Notes: generated by a model from the letters alone, not told the origin. Numbered from the stretch's first letter, positions 42,372 through 52,730 are shown. The stretch: 64,000 nt of DNA from Proteus cibi (GCF_003144405.1 NZ_PENW01000003.1:1-64000); one strand, 5' to 3'. Numbers and translations are program-made.

Positions 42372-42541
42372 AATATGAGTTGAGTTATCTTTAATCTTGA
42401 ATGTTGTTAGCTGTGCATTTCAATATATAAAATCATATTAGTATTACTGTTTTATCATTTCAATTATAACTATTGATGCAGATTAAAGCTCAAGGTATGG
42501 TATTTCTTAATGAGAAAGCAACATAGAAGATACCTGCAAAG

Positions 42542-43801
42542 ATGACTCAACTATCACAATTTGGGCAAAAATTTGCTCAGCATTCAGGCATTGCTCGCTT
42601 GATGCAAGATTTAAATGAAGGGATACGTACACCTGGCGCTGTGATGCTCGGGGGCGGAAATCCTGCTCATATTCCTGAAATGGATAACTATTTTCGTCAA
42701 TTACTTAAAGAGATGACGGAAAATGGTTCATTAAGTGATGCGGTTTGTAACTATGATGGCCCGCAAGGTAAAGATGCCATGTTACAAGCGTTGGCGGCAT
42801 GTTTAAAAGAGAAACTAGGCTGGAATATTTCGGCGAAAAATATTGCATTAACTAATGGTAGCCAAAGTGCTTTTTTCTATCTGTTTAATGTATTAGGTGG
42901 CACAACCAAAGATGGGAAAAAACGGAAAATTCTTTTCCCAATTGCCCCTGAATACATTGGCTATACTGATTCAGGATTAGAAGAAGATCTGTTTGTTGCG
43001 AATAAGCCAACAATAGAAATATTGCCGAATGGGCAATTTAAATATCATGTTGATTTTGCTCATCTTGAAATCAGTGATGATATTGCGGCGATTTGTGTTT
43101 CAAGACCAACAAACCCAACGGGTAATGTGATTACAGATGACGAAGTTGAAAAGTTAGAGGTTTTAGCTAAACAGCACAATATCCCTCTGATTATCGATAA
43201 TGCTTACGGTGTTCCTTTTCCTGGTATTATTTTCACTCAAGCAACACCTCGTTGGAATAACAACACTATCCTTTGTATGAGTCTGTCTAAGTTAGGCTTA
43301 CCGGGAGCACGTTGTGGTATTATTATCGCCAATGAAGAGCTGATTTCAGTCATTACAAATGTTAACGGCATTATTAGCCTCGCACCGGGTGGCATTGGAC
43401 CTGCAATGGCATTAGAAATGCTAAAGCGCGATGATTTAATGCGGTTATCTCAAGACGTGATAGGCCCTTTCTATCATCAACGAGTCCTTGAAACTATTGA
43501 TATTATTCGCCGCTATTTACCTGAAGAACGTTGTCTTATTCATAAGCCTGAAGGTGCAATCTTTTTATGGCTCTGGTTTAAAGATTTACCTGTTTCTTGT
43601 GAGGAACTTTACCGCCGTTTGAAAAAACGGGGCGTATTAATGGTGCCGGGACACTACTTTTTTCCGGGATTAGAAGATTCATGGGATCACGCTCATCAAT
43701 GTATGCGGATGAATTACGTGCCTGAGCCTGAATTGATTGAGAAAGGAATAAAAATTCTGGCTGAAGAAATCGAGAATATCTATCAGCCAGTGAATATCTA
43801 A
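42542..43801 (+). CDS. avtA: Valine-pyruvate aminotransferase AvtA
   Basis: AvtA transfers the amino group between valine/alanine and pyruvate/2-oxoisovalerate. It is a fold-type I PLP enzyme with the PLP lysine Lys250 (SLSKLGLPGARCG), NPTGN (191-195) and the early GGGNPAHIPEM. The 419 residues match E. coli (417) closely along the whole length. The start follows a weak ribosome site. A hairpin after it (43809-43831) looks bidirectional. Confidence 0.95.
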   Translation: MTQLSQFGQKFAQHSGIARLMQDLNEGIRTPGAVMLGGGNPAHIPEMDNYFRQLLKEMTENGSLSDAVCNYDGPQGKDAMLQALAACLKEKLGWNISAKNIALTNGSQSAFFYLFNVLGGTTKDGKKRKILFPIAPEYIGYTDSGLEEDLFVANKPTIEILPNGQFKYHVDFAHLEISDDIAAICVSRPTNPTGNVITDDEVEKLEVLAKQHNIPLIIDNAYGVPFPGIIFTQATPRWNNNTILCMSLSKLGLPGARCGIIIANEELISVITNVNGIISLAPGGIGPAMALEMLKRDDLMRLSQDVIGPFYHQRVLETIDIIRRYLPEERCLIHKPEGAIFLWLWFKDLPVSCEELYRRLKKRGVLMVPGHYFFPGLEDSWDHAHQCMRMNYVPEPELIEKGIKILAEEIENIYQPVNI

Positions 43802-43831
43802 TAAAAATGCCCCTTCAGCGAGAAGAAGGGG
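43802..43831 (-). terminator. Hairpin between avtA and yidE
   Basis: GCCCCTTC and GAAGGGGC-type arms form a strong stem just after the avtA stop codon. The T-rich flank (ATTTTTATT) lies on the minus-strand exit, so it would stop yidE transcription; on the plus strand it is a 3' hairpin of avtA. Confidence 0.65.
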
Positions 43832-44066
43832 CAAAGACAATAACGAGGACTTTTGAGCATAAGTTTGACGGAAAGAAATTGATTACTAAAAATTTAGCAA
43901 TCCGTCTCAATCTAAATTTCTTAGCACGAGAACTATTAAAACAGACATTTATAAAATCTATGGCTTAAATAAGAGCCATTCATTGCCTTAATTATCCCTC
44001 TGCTAAGCTAAATGTGGATTTTGATAACAAATTTGGTTCAACTATTTAATATATTTATTATTTTTA

Positions 44067-45725
44067 CTACAAAGTCCATATAATAAGAGCCATTAATTGT
44101 GGTGTTATGATGCGTAAAAACATTGCTAAAGGGTAAACTGTGGCATAAGAAAGTGCGGCAGCCCCACTTGAGCTATGAATTGAGTTTGCGAAGGCCAATG
44201 CAGGGGGATCGGTCATTGAACCGGCTAACATTCCGCAGAGACTTAAATAATTAAGTTTAAAGAAGACCCTAGCGATGACACCGACAATCAATAACGGTAA
44301 TAACGTAATCAAAATACCGTAGCCAATCCAACTTAAGCCCTGACCATAAATTAATGTTTCGACAAATTCACCACCAGAGTTTAACCCTACCACTGCAAGA
44401 AACATGACAATACCCAGCTCTCGCAATGCTAAGTTCGCGCTTGGAGGCATAAACCAATAGAGCTTACCAAATGTACCAATACGCCCTAAAATTAAGGCAA
44501 CAACAAGGGGGCCTCCGGCTAATCCCAGTTTTAATGCCACAGGAATACCGGGAATAAAAATAGGAATAGAGCCAAGTAAGACCCCTAAGCCAATACCTAT
44601 AAAGACAGGGAGCATTTGAACTTGTTCTAATTTCTGGCGGGCGTTACCTAACAGGACTGTAATGGCTTCGATCGATTCAGGGCGCCCAACGACATTAAGG
44701 ATATCCCCGAATTGCAACATACTATTATTGCTTGGAATAAGTTCGATACCCGCACGGTTCAATCGAGTGACGACAACATCGTATTTTCTTTTAAGATCCA
44801 GATCTTTTAAACGTTTACTGAGCACTGAATCATTGGTGACAACGACCCGCACTGATTGCAGTAAATTTGTTGATGTTGAAAGTGAAGCATCAACCTCTTC
44901 ACCGAGTACTAGACGTACTTTATTGAGATCTTCTTTTGAACCGACAATATGCAGTAAATCTCCCAATTGAATAATCGTTGATGGCATAGGCACCATAATA
45001 TTATCTCCACGCTTTAAGCGAGAGCAGACGATGGCATCTTCATTGAGCAGAGGAATATCTTGCATTAATAAGCCATCTAAATTGGGGTTTTTAATTGCAA
45101 TATTTATAGTATGTAGTGCATCTTTAGTGCTGTGTTGTTGGTTGCTGAAAGCTTTTGCTTCTTCATCAATGTTAATTTTAAAGAACACACGAATAAGCCA
45201 CATGACTAGCAGAATGCCGCAGATCCCCATAGGATAAGCCATAGCATAGCCCATTCCCATTTGCCCCACAGATGTTGGGTCAATATGCAGATCAGTCAGT
45301 ATTTGTTGTCCTGCACCTAAAGAAGGGGTGTTGGTCACCGCACCTGAAAAAATACCCAAAATAATAGGCAAAGGAACGTCAAATAGACGATAAATAAACG
45401 CGGTTATGATTGAGCCAAGAAGAATAATTAATATGGCAAACGCATTTAGTTTTAAACCTGAAACGCGTAATGAGGAGAAAAAACCAGGACCGACTTGGAT
45501 ACCAATAGTATAAACGAAAAGGATAAGCCCAAATTCTTGAATGAAATGAAGAGTTTGGGCATTTAGTGAGAGATTATAGTGTTGAGCAAAATGACCAACA
45601 ATTATGCCACCAAAAAGAACGCCACCTATTCCTAGGCTGACTCGATAAATTTTGATATTGCCAATCCAAAGACCTAGAGCGCCTGCTAATGACAACATCA
45701 CCATTGTTAATGCAATATCACTCAT
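44067..45725 (-). CDS. yidE: AspT/YidE-family transporter with RCK_C domains
   Basis: This is an inner-membrane protein with a duplicated set of membrane spans: five N-terminal and about five C-terminal, each with a signature ([15 protein letters not shown] and [14 protein letters not shown]). Two RCK_C/TrkA-C regulatory domains lie between them at about 200-290 and 290-370 ([19 protein letters not shown] and [16 protein letters not shown]). The start at 45725 has AGGATC upstream and gives 552 residues, against 553 in E. coli YidE. The family exchanges anions or amino acids; the substrate here is unknown. Confidence 0.94.
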   Translation of the reverse strand: MSDIALTMVMLSLAGALGLWIGNIKIYRVSLGIGGVLFGGIIVGHFAQHYNLSLNAQTLHFIQEFGLILFVYTIGIQVGPGFFSSLRVSGLKLNAFAILIILLGSIITAFIYRLFDVPLPIILGIFSGAVTNTPSLGAGQQILTDLHIDPTSVGQMGMGYAMAYPMGICGILLVMWLIRVFFKINIDEEAKAFSNQQHSTKDALHTINIAIKNPNLDGLLMQDIPLLNEDAIVCSRLKRGDNIMVPMPSTIIQLGDLLHIVGSKEDLNKVRLVLGEEVDASLSTSTNLLQSVRVVVTNDSVLSKRLKDLDLKRKYDVVVTRLNRAGIELIPSNNSMLQFGDILNVVGRPESIEAITVLLGNARQKLEQVQMLPVFIGIGLGVLLGSIPIFIPGIPVALKLGLAGGPLVVALILGRIGTFGKLYWFMPPSANLALRELGIVMFLAVVGLNSGGEFVETLIYGQGLSWIGYGILITLLPLLIVGVIARVFFKLNYLSLCGMLAGSMTDPPALAFANSIHSSSGAAALSYATVYPLAMFLRIITPQLMALIIWTL

Positions 45726-46115
45726 AAAAAAGATCCTGTACCTCAAAATAAAAATGAGAAAATTTGAGCTAAAACGATAAACCTATTTTGGCAAAGAACG
45801 AAGAAACTCGCTGTGTCTTATCGCACAGATTCCGCATATATAAAGATCAAAAAAATAAGAAAGATAAATATAGAGCTAAAATGTTTTATTAAAATAAATA
45901 AGGTTGAATTCTAATATCATAAAAACATAATAGTTATGTAATATTATTATGTTTTTTTTAATTAGATAAAGAGAAACTTTCTTACACTAGAATTATTTAT
46001 TTAAGGATTGAAAATTTAAGCGTTTTATATCATCTTTCTCTTGTTCTGTAAGAGAAAACAGGTTTAACTATATGATAAAAAGCGTTGACTCCAGATCTCG
46101 TTTTATAGGTGCCCT
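45726..46115. other. Divergent intergenic region where E. coli carries ibpAB
   Basis: No reading frame resembling the small heat-shock proteins IbpA/IbpB is present between yidE and yidQ, although E. coli has both there. An A/T-symmetric hairpin (AAAAACATAATA at 45921-45932, TATTATGTTTTT at 45945-45956) with a T-run on either strand may be a left-over terminator. Promoters of yidE and yidQ must lie here but are not identifiable by eye. Confidence 0.5.
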
Positions 46116-46451
46116 ATGATATTCAGAACGACAAGTAAAAATTTAACATTAGTCACATTTTTGACGACATTACTCACTGGTTGTTCAAGTGTTATGACTC
46201 ATGCAGGTCCGAATAAAGAACTTTATTCAGGGACAAAAAATAATATGACAATGCTAAAAGATGATGAAACTGGATGGGCAATGAAGCCATTGGTTATTCT
46301 CGATCTCCCTTTCAGTGCTGTATTAGATACTTTATTATTACCTTATGATTATTATACTCAGGGTGATGATAAAAGTGATAATTCACCTAAAGAACGCATA
46401 AAAAGATTGGAAACGACGACTACGAATAATAATCATGAAAATAAGAATTAA
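46116..46451 (+). CDS. yidQ: YceK/YidQ-family lipoprotein
   Basis: The 111-residue protein has the lipobox LLTGC (Cys23), and the core SSVMTHAGPNKELYSGTKNNMTMLKDDETGWAMKPLVILDLPFSAVLDTLLLPYDYY matches E. coli YidQ (DUF1375). AGGTG lies before the ATG. The +2 residue is Ser, which fits outer-membrane sorting. The function of the family is unknown. Confidence 0.9.
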   Translation: MIFRTTSKNLTLVTFLTTLLTGCSSVMTHAGPNKELYSGTKNNMTMLKDDETGWAMKPLVILDLPFSAVLDTLLLPYDYYTQGDDKSDNSPKERIKRLETTTTNNNHENKN

Positions 46452-46460
46452 TATCAAATT

Positions 46461-46499
46461 AATGACTAAATAATAAATAAGTAATTATATTTAGTCATT
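46461..46499. terminator. Weak hairpin between yidQ and the small exported protein
   Basis: AATGACTAAATA pairs with TATTTAGTCATT over an AT-rich loop. It separates the two converging genes; T-richness on the plus side is modest. Confidence 0.5.
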
Positions 46500-46508
46500 A
46501 TCTGTTTA

Positions 46509-46814
46509 TTATTTATTTAAAGTTGTTTCTTTTTTAGGACCAAACATTTTATTCAAATTATTAAGCTCTAGCATTTCCTTATCACATATCACTTTTTGTT
46601 CTGCCAGAGGGGTTGTCATTATCTGTTTTTTGCTTTGCTCGAAGTTAGCTTTAATCTCCGGCATATTATGTTTTAGATCTTCTCTTTGAGAAATGTACTG
46701 AATAAATCTATCCGCTTCTTTAAAGTACACTTGGCAAGCATGAGCTGTAGATGCTTGAACTGGAAGTGTGGTTGACAATAAAAGTAATGCGACACTCCAC
46801 CAACATTGTTTCAT
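46509..46814 (-). CDS. Small exported protein, DUF5339-like
   Basis: The 101-residue protein has a signal peptide (MKQCWWSVALLLLSTTLPVQASTAHA) and a mature part of about 75 residues, CQVYFKEADRFIQYISQREDLKHNMPEIKANFEQSKKQIMTTPLAEQKVICDK. Two Cys residues could form a disulfide. It resembles DUF5339 periplasmic proteins; assignment is tentative. No function is known. It converges on yidQ. Confidence 0.68.
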   Translation of the reverse strand: MKQCWWSVALLLLSTTLPVQASTAHACQVYFKEADRFIQYISQREDLKHNMPEIKANFEQSKKQIMTTPLAEQKVICDKEMLELNNLNKMFGPKKETTLNK

Positions 46815-47113
46815 TCTCTAAACTACCCACCTTATTTGACATAAGCGAATTATATAAAAAGCACATTAATTAAACGATAATAATTAAGAATAAATTTGTT
46901 ATTTTTCTTATTTTTTTATCAGCATTGTAAAGAAACGCGGGCTCAGGAGAAAAATAGAAAACATTGATTGTTATGGTAACGCTAAAAATGAATGATTTTT
47001 ATGATAAAAAAGTTAAAAATCAACCGTTTTGATTGAAAACCATACGAACAGTCAGGAGAGACTAAAAAAGTATTGACGGAGTGGGTTTCTGGCAGTAAGA
47101 TGCACCTCGTTTT

Positions 47114-47190
47114 CGGCGAGTAGCGCAGCCTGGTAGCGCAACTGGTTTGGGACCAGTGGGTCGGAGGTTCGAATCCTCTCTCGCCGACCA
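47114..47190 (+). tRNA. proM: tRNA-Pro(UGG)
   Basis: This is a complete 77-base cloverleaf with CCA encoded. The acceptor CGGCGAG pairs with CTCGCCG, the anticodon stem ACTGG/CCAGT closes a TTTGGGA loop with anticodon TGG at 47148-47150, and the T loop is TTCGAAT. The sequence is nearly identical to E. coli proM as I recall it. It lies upstream of dppA, where E. coli has proK (CGG). Confidence 0.97.
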
Positions 47191-47197
47191 TATTAAG

Positions 47198-47223
47198 AAA
47201 CCCCGCTTTTAAAGCGGGGTTTT
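47198..47223 (+). terminator. Terminator of the tRNA gene
   Basis: AAACCCCGCTTT pairs with AAAGCGGGGTTT, ending in TTTT, eight bases after the CCA end. Confidence 0.85.
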
Positions 47224-48028
47224 GTCGTTTTAGCCTTACTCAAAATGCGTTGCTCTTATTTTTGATTTCGCCATAAAGGGTATTTTCTTTCGATCATCTT
47301 ACTTTTATCCCATCACTATCTTGCATTCAGAGAACCGTGGAAATATTTTCCAAATCAAGAAAAATATTGGCTAAAAATGGCATTGGGTTTAGTCGACGCA
47401 ATAAAGTTGTTTAGTCCTTAAACTATTTTAGAAGCCCCTTGCTAATAACCTAAAGAAGTCTCTACGCTTTTCGTCTAACCCATTTTTTATGGGGGATGAA
47501 ACTTCTGTGAATATTTAAAGAACATAAACTTTTCACTATGAAAGAGTGAAAGTCATTAATAACAGACTGAATTTTATAGTCTTATCTAGTTAAGTGATTT
47601 GTTAATAGCCAAAATTGATACTTTTCACTCTATTTGCCTGATCAAAACTAAAATCAGGATCCTCTAACAAGGTGATTATTTTTCTGCCATAACAGAATAA
47701 AGCACCAAGTTCTTTGTTTCATTTCAAAATATTCGTTCAATATTTAAGCGTTCAATCACAAATTATGGCTTTTTTTAAAACAGTCATTTCACTTAAGGAT
47801 TTATTAATGTGTGGTTTTATTGACTAGATATTAGCCAGAGACTTATTTTTTTATTCTGAGTTTGTTCAATATTTGTTTCATTTGTGTTTATAACGAGTTC
47901 ATTTTACCTTCTAACACCTTATTGACGTAAGGGAATACAGTTGGTTAATTGAACAATGACAAAATAAAAAGGTATTCCGTTTTTAAACAGGAAACCAAAA
48001 CACAACAGAACAATTTCGGAGAGTAATG
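47224..48028. other. Long leader region before dppA
   Basis: These 805 bases show no gene with a ribosome site. They carry the dpp promoter, not identifiable by eye, and a long untranslated leader ending in a CA-rich element at 47994-48012. Confidence 0.5.
47994..48012 (+). promoter_or_regulatory. CA-rich dppA leader element, possible GcvB target
   Basis: ACCAAAACACAACAGAACAA-like sequence directly before the ribosome site (GGAGAG at 48019) has the C/A-rich form of GcvB small RNA targets. E. coli dppA is a known GcvB target with such an element. Pairing was not computed. Confidence 0.5.
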
Positions 48029-49636
48029 ATGAAAAGCTCCAAAAAACAGACAGGAATTTTGACCGCCACAATTGGATTGCTCGCATTAGCTGTTTCTGCG
48101 GGTGTGCAGGCTAAAACATTGGTGTATTGCTCTGAAGGTTCACCTGAAGGATTTAACCCTCAGTTATTTACCTCTGGAACAACCTATGATGCAAGTTCAG
48201 TGCCTATCTATGACCGTTTAGTTGAGTTTAAGCTGGGGACTACAGAAATTATTCCGGGCTTAGCTGAAAGCTGGGATGTGAGTGATGATGGCAAAGTGTA
48301 TACCTTCCATTTACGTAAAGGCGTAAATTGGCATAGTAGTAAAACCTTTAAGCCAACACGTGAATTTAATGCGGATGACGTGATGTACACGTTTATGCGT
48401 CAAATGGACCCAAAACATCCTTACCATAAAGTCTCTGGTGGAAGTTATGAATACTTCTCCGGAATGGATATGAACAACATGATCGAGAAAATCGAGAAAG
48501 TTGATGATCATACTGTTCGTTTTGTTTTAACTCGTTCAGAAGCGCCTTTTATTGCTGATATGGCAATGGACTTTGCATCTATATTATCTGCTGAATATGC
48601 GGATAACATGATGAAAGTTGGTACACCTGAGAAAGTGGATCTCGATCCTATCGGTACGGGACCTTTCCAATTACAGCAATATCAAAAAGATTCTCGTATT
48701 CTTTATAAAGCCAATGACCAATATTGGGGCAAAAAACCCGATATTGATCGTTTAGTCTTCTCTATTACACCTGATGCCTCTGTACGATATGCAAAACTGC
48801 AAAAAGGCGAGTGTCAGGCAATGCCTTTCCCAAATCCTGCTGATATTGCGAAGATGAAACAAAATAGCGATATCAATCTATTAGAACAACCGGGCTTAAA
48901 CGTAGGTTATATCTCTTTTAACGTTGAGAAAAAACCACTGGATAACCAAAAGGTTCGCCAAGCATTAAGTATGGCAGTGAATAAAGACGCCATTATTGAA
49001 GCGGTTTATCAGGGTGCCGGACAGAAAGCGAAAAACCTTATTCCTCCTACCATGTGGGGTTATAACGATGATATCGTCGATTACGAGTATAACCCTGAAA
49101 AAGCGAAAGCACTGCTAAAAGAAGCCGGTCTTGCAGAGGGCTTTACTATCGATTTATGGGCAATGCCAGTACAGCGTCCTTATAACCCAAATGCTCGTCG
49201 CATGGCTGAAATGGTACAAGCGGATTGGGAAAAAATTGGTGTTAAAACCAAAATAGTAAGTTATGAGTGGGGGGAATATCTCAAGCGTGCTAAATCCGGT
49301 GAACACCAAGCGGTTATGATGGGTTGGACGGGTGATAACGGGGACCCTGATAACTTCTTCGCTACGCTATTTAGTTGTGCAGCCAAAGAGCAAGGTTCGA
49401 ACTATTCAAAATGGTGCTATAAGCCATTTGAAGATCTGATCCAGCCAGCACGGATCACCGCCGATCACGACAAACGTGTTGAACTCTACAAACAAGCTCA
49501 AGTTGTGATGCATGATCAAGCACCTGCTCTAATTATTGCTCACTCGACCGTTTATGAACCAGTGAGTAAAAAAGTAGAAAACTATGTGGTTGATCCATTA
49601 GGTAAACATCACTTCGAGAATGTCTCTCTTAAATAA
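48029..49636 (+). CDS. dppA: Dipeptide-binding protein DppA
   Basis: DppA is the periplasmic receptor of the dipeptide importer and can also mediate chemotaxis and haem uptake in E. coli. A signal peptide ending in AGVQA precedes [39 protein letters not shown]. The 535 residues align closely with E. coli DppA, including the C-terminal [18 protein letters not shown]. Two adjacent ATG codons (48026 and 48029) are possible; 48029 has better spacing from GGAGAG. It is first in dppABCDF, separated from dppB by 165 bases with two hairpins. Confidence 0.97.
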   Translation: MKSSKKQTGILTATIGLLALAVSAGVQAKTLVYCSEGSPEGFNPQLFTSGTTYDASSVPIYDRLVEFKLGTTEIIPGLAESWDVSDDGKVYTFHLRKGVNWHSSKTFKPTREFNADDVMYTFMRQMDPKHPYHKVSGGSYEYFSGMDMNNMIEKIEKVDDHTVRFVLTRSEAPFIADMAMDFASILSAEYADNMMKVGTPEKVDLDPIGTGPFQLQQYQKDSRILYKANDQYWGKKPDIDRLVFSITPDASVRYAKLQKGECQAMPFPNPADIAKMKQNSDINLLEQPGLNVGYISFNVEKKPLDNQKVRQALSMAVNKDAIIEAVYQGAGQKAKNLIPPTMWGYNDDIVDYEYNPEKAKALLKEAGLAEGFTIDLWAMPVQRPYNPNARRMAEMVQADWEKIGVKTKIVSYEWGEYLKRAKSGEHQAVMMGWTGDNGDPDNFFATLFSCAAKEQGSNYSKWCYKPFEDLIQPARITADHDKRVELYKQAQVVMHDQAPALIIAHSTVYEPVSKKVENYVVDPLGKHHFENVSLK

Positions 49637-49670
49637 TAGCAATACCTAATCGTTGGGTTGTCTTAAGTAC

Positions 49671-49695
49671 GGTGTCTTTCTTTATGAAAGGCACC
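49671..49695 (+). other. First dppA-dppB intergenic hairpin
   Basis: GGTGTCTTTC pairs with GAAAGGCACC (one wobble) over a five-base loop, 34 bases after the dppA stop codon and without a T-run. It is likely to protect the dppA 3' end and let only part of the transcription continue. Confidence 0.6.
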
Positions 49696-49736
49696 GCTAT
49701 TCAATAATAACGAATACATTCAGTACACTGTGGGCG

Positions 49737-49753
49737 CAGGGGACTTTCCCCTG
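49737..49753 (+). other. Second dppA-dppB intergenic hairpin
   Basis: CAGGGGA-CTT-TCCCCTG is a seven-pair stem with a three-base loop, 48 bases before dppB. Together with the first hairpin it resembles the stabilising structures that raise binding protein over permease levels. Confidence 0.55.
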
Positions 49754-49801
49754 ATTTATCAGCGCTATCTTTTAGCTGATGTTTGAAAAGAGAATTAGGA
49801 T

Positions 49802-50821
49802 ATGCTGCAATTTATCCTTCAACGTTTGGGACTTGTGATCCCTACGTTTATCGGAATTACATTATTGACGTTTATTTTCGTTCATCTTATTCCCGGTGAT
49901 CCGGTAATGATTATGGCGGGTGAGCGTGGACTTACTCCAGAGCGCCATGCTTATTTAATGGCAGAGTTGGGGCTAGATAAGCCTTTATGGCAACAATATA
50001 TCAATTACCTAAATGGCATTTTCCATGGTGATTTGGGTATCTCATTAAAAAGCCGCATTCCTGTATGGGATGAATTTTTACCTCGCTTTAAAGCCACTTT
50101 AGAACTTGGCGTTTGTGCCATGATTTTTGCGGTTTCGGTTGGGATCCCTGTTGGGGTTTTGGCTGCGGTAAAACGTGGCTCTATCTTTGATCATACTGCG
50201 ATTAGTGTGTCATTAGCTGGTTACTCCATGCCAATTTTCTGGTGGGGGATCATGTTAATCATGCTAGTGTCTGTAAAATTAGATCTAACCCCAGTATCTG
50301 GGCGTCTTGCTGATAGCGTCTTTTTAGATGACAGTAATCCACTCACCGGATTTATGCTGATTGATACCTTTATTTGGGGTGAGGAAGGGGATTTCTTAGA
50401 TGCCGTTCATCACATCATTTTGCCTGCCATTGTATTAGGAACCATTCCTTTAGCTGTTATCGTCCGTATGACGCGTTCTTCGATGCTTGAAGTATTAGGC
50501 GAAGATTATATTCGTACTGCTAGAGCAAAAGGTTTAAGTCGCGCTCGCGTTATTCTTATCCACGCATTACGTAATGCGATGTTGCCTGTTGTCACCGTTA
50601 TTGGATTACAAGTCGGAACAATGCTGGCGGGTGCAATCTTAACAGAAACTATTTTCTCATGGCCGGGATTAGGACGTTGGTTGATTGATGCTTTACAGCG
50701 ACGTGATTACCCCGTTGTTCAAGGTGGTGTGCTTTTAATTGCAACGATGATTATCTTCGTCAATCTGTTGGTTGATGTTCTTTATGGCATTGTAGATCCT
50801 CGTATTCGCCATAAAAAATAA
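49802..50821 (+). CDS. dppB: Dipeptide ABC transporter permease DppB
   Basis: DppB is an inner-membrane permease of the Dpp importer, with 339 residues as in E. coli. The N-terminal segment MLQFILQRLGLVIPTFIGITLLTFIFVHLIPGDP is diagnostic, and the cytoplasmic permease motif is DYIRTARAKGLSRARVILIHALRNAMLPVVT. About six membrane spans. It pairs with DppC; the gap to dppC is 10 bases. Confidence 0.97.
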   Translation: MLQFILQRLGLVIPTFIGITLLTFIFVHLIPGDPVMIMAGERGLTPERHAYLMAELGLDKPLWQQYINYLNGIFHGDLGISLKSRIPVWDEFLPRFKATLELGVCAMIFAVSVGIPVGVLAAVKRGSIFDHTAISVSLAGYSMPIFWWGIMLIMLVSVKLDLTPVSGRLADSVFLDDSNPLTGFMLIDTFIWGEEGDFLDAVHHIILPAIVLGTIPLAVIVRMTRSSMLEVLGEDYIRTARAKGLSRARVILIHALRNAMLPVVTVIGLQVGTMLAGAILTETIFSWPGLGRWLIDALQRRDYPVVQGGVLLIATMIIFVNLLVDVLYGIVDPRIRHKK

Positions 50822-50831
50822 GGAATGCATA

Positions 50832-51734
50832 ATGACTGAAAATAAAGTAACACCGGTCATCAGTGCACCGGTTCCTATGACGCCCTTCCAAGAATTTTGG
50901 CACTACTTTAAACAAAATAAAGGTGCCGTTATTGGATTGATCTATATTGTAATTATGTTGCTTATTGCATTACTGGCTGGTTTTCTTGCACCTCACGCCC
51001 CTAATGAGCAATTTCGTGATTTCTTATTAGCGCCTCCTGTTTGGCAAGACGGGGGAAGTTGGCAATTTATTCTAGGTACTGATGATGTTGGGCGCGATAT
51101 TCTTTCTCGCTTAATGTTTGGTGCTCGCCTTTCATTATTGGTGGGCTGTATTGTTGTCGTGCTATCACTTATCTTAGGAATTATTTTAGGGCTGGCAGCG
51201 GGCTATTTTGGTGGTCTTGTGGATATCGGCATTATGCGTGTCGTTGATATCATGTTGGCATTACCCAGTTTATTATTAGCGTTAGTATTAGTTGCTATTT
51301 TTGGTCCCTCTATTGTTAATGCATCTATCGCATTAACTTTTGTTGCCTTACCGCATTATGTTCGACTGACTCGTGCTGCCGTCTTAATCGAAGTTAATCG
51401 CGATTATGTGATTGCCTCTCGTGTTGCGGGCGCGGGTTCACTGCGTCAGATGTTTATTAATATCTTACCTAACTGCCTTGCTCCTTTAATTGTTCAAGCC
51501 TCTTTAGGTTTTTCTAATGCAATCTTAGATATGGCGGCATTGGGCTTTTTAGGCATGGGTGCGCAGCCGCCAACACCTGAATGGGGAACCATGTTATCTG
51601 ATGTGTTGCAGTTTACACAAAGTGCATGGTGGGTTGTGACGTTTCCTGGTCTGGCGATTTTGTTTACCGTATTAGCCTTTAACTTAATGGGTGATGGTTT
51701 ACGAGATGCGCTTGATCCGAAATTAAAGCAGTAA
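50832..51734 (+). CDS. dppC: Dipeptide ABC transporter permease DppC
   Basis: DppC is the partner permease of DppB. It has 300 residues, six spans, a cytoplasmic N-terminal segment (about 1-30) and the permease loop DYVIASRVAGAGSLRQMFINILPNCLAPLIVQ. The motif GTDDVGRDILSRLMFGARLS near residue 78 is typical of this family. It is 12 bases before dppD. Confidence 0.97.
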   Translation: MTENKVTPVISAPVPMTPFQEFWHYFKQNKGAVIGLIYIVIMLLIALLAGFLAPHAPNEQFRDFLLAPPVWQDGGSWQFILGTDDVGRDILSRLMFGARLSLLVGCIVVVLSLILGIILGLAAGYFGGLVDIGIMRVVDIMLALPSLLLALVLVAIFGPSIVNASIALTFVALPHYVRLTRAAVLIEVNRDYVIASRVAGAGSLRQMFINILPNCLAPLIVQASLGFSNAILDMAALGFLGMGAQPPTPEWGTMLSDVLQFTQSAWWVVTFPGLAILFTVLAFNLMGDGLRDALDPKLKQ

Positions 51735-51746
51735 CGGGGTAAGAAC

Positions 51747-52730
51747 ATGGCATTACTAAATATTAATCAACTATCTGTTCACTTTGGTGATGAAGATACT
51801 CCGTTTAAAGCGGTAGACCGAATTAGCTATCAAGTTGAAGAAGGGCAAGTTGTCGGTATTGTAGGGGAATCCGGTTCAGGTAAATCAGTCAGCTCATTGG
51901 CGATTATGGGGCTTATCGATTTTCCTGGGCGAGTAAGCGCACAAGAGCTCTATTTTGATGGTAGAGATCTGATGAAAATCTCTGAATCAGAGCGACGCAA
52001 TTTAGTCGGTGCTGATGTTGCGATGATTTTCCAAGATCCAATGACAAGCTTGAATCCTTGCTTTACGGTTGGCTATCAAATTATGGAAGCGTTAAAAGTC
52101 CATCAAGGAGGGAGTCGTAAAACACGTAAACAACGTGCTATCGATCTCTTAACGCTGGTGGGGATACCTGATCCCGCTTCTCGCTTAGATGTCTATCCGC
52201 ATCAGCTTTCAGGGGGAATGAGTCAGCGAGTGATGATCGCAATGGCGATCGCTTGTCGCCCTAAATTATTGATTGCTGATGAACCGACCACTGCACTGGA
52301 TGTAACTATTCAGGCTCAAATCATAGAGCTTTTGCTTGATTTACAAAAACAAGAAAATATGGCGCTCGTGTTGATCACTCATGATCTAGCATTAGTGGCA
52401 GAAGCCGCAGATACCATTATTGTGATGTATGCAGGGCAAGTGGTGGAATCCGGAAAAGCATCAGAAATTTTTAAAGCGCCTCGCCATCCTTATACTCAAG
52501 CATTATTAAGAGCACTTCCTGAGTTTGCGAGTAATAAGGCACGATTAGCATCGTTACCGGGCGTTGTACCAGGGCGCTATGATCGACCAACTGGTTGCTT
52601 ACTCAATCCACGCTGCCCATATGCTCATGATGAATGTTATAAGATTGAGCCGGAATTAAAAGAATTAGGAACGCATCGTGTGAAGTGTCATACACCGTTA
52701 GATAATGCAGGGGAACCTACCCATGGCTGA
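51747..52730 (+). CDS. dppD: Dipeptide ABC transporter ATP-binding protein DppD
   Basis: DppD is one of two ATPases of the Dpp importer. Walker A is GESGSGKS (40-47), the signature is [16 protein letters not shown], and Walker B is [15 protein letters not shown]-terminal oligopeptide/dipeptide domain with Cys residues ([14 protein letters not shown]) could bind an iron-sulfur cluster, as in relatives. It has 327 residues and overlaps the start of dppF by eight bases. Confidence 0.97.
   Translation: MALLNINQLSVHFGDEDTPFKAVDRISYQVEEGQVVGIVGESGSGKSVSSLAIMGLIDFPGRVSAQELYFDGRDLMKISESERRNLVGADVAMIFQDPMTSLNPCFTVGYQIMEALKVHQGGSRKTRKQRAIDLLTLVGIPDPASRLDVYPHQLSGGMSQRVMIAMAIACRPKLLIADEPTTALDVTIQAQIIELLLDLQKQENMALVLITHDLALVAEAADTIIVMYAGQVVESGKASEIFKAPRHPYTQALLRALPEFASNKARLASLPGVVPGRYDRPTGCLLNPRCPYAHDECYKIEPELKELGTHRVKCHTPLDNAGEPTHG

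Noticed and set aside
45726..46115. ROSE-type RNA thermometer of an ibpA gene
   Set aside because: No ibpA frame and no U/G-rich element pairing with a ribosome site was found.
46982..47191. Minus-strand open frame reading [15 protein letters not shown]...
   Set aside because: It is the antisense translation of the tRNA-Pro gene, a well-known spurious protein.
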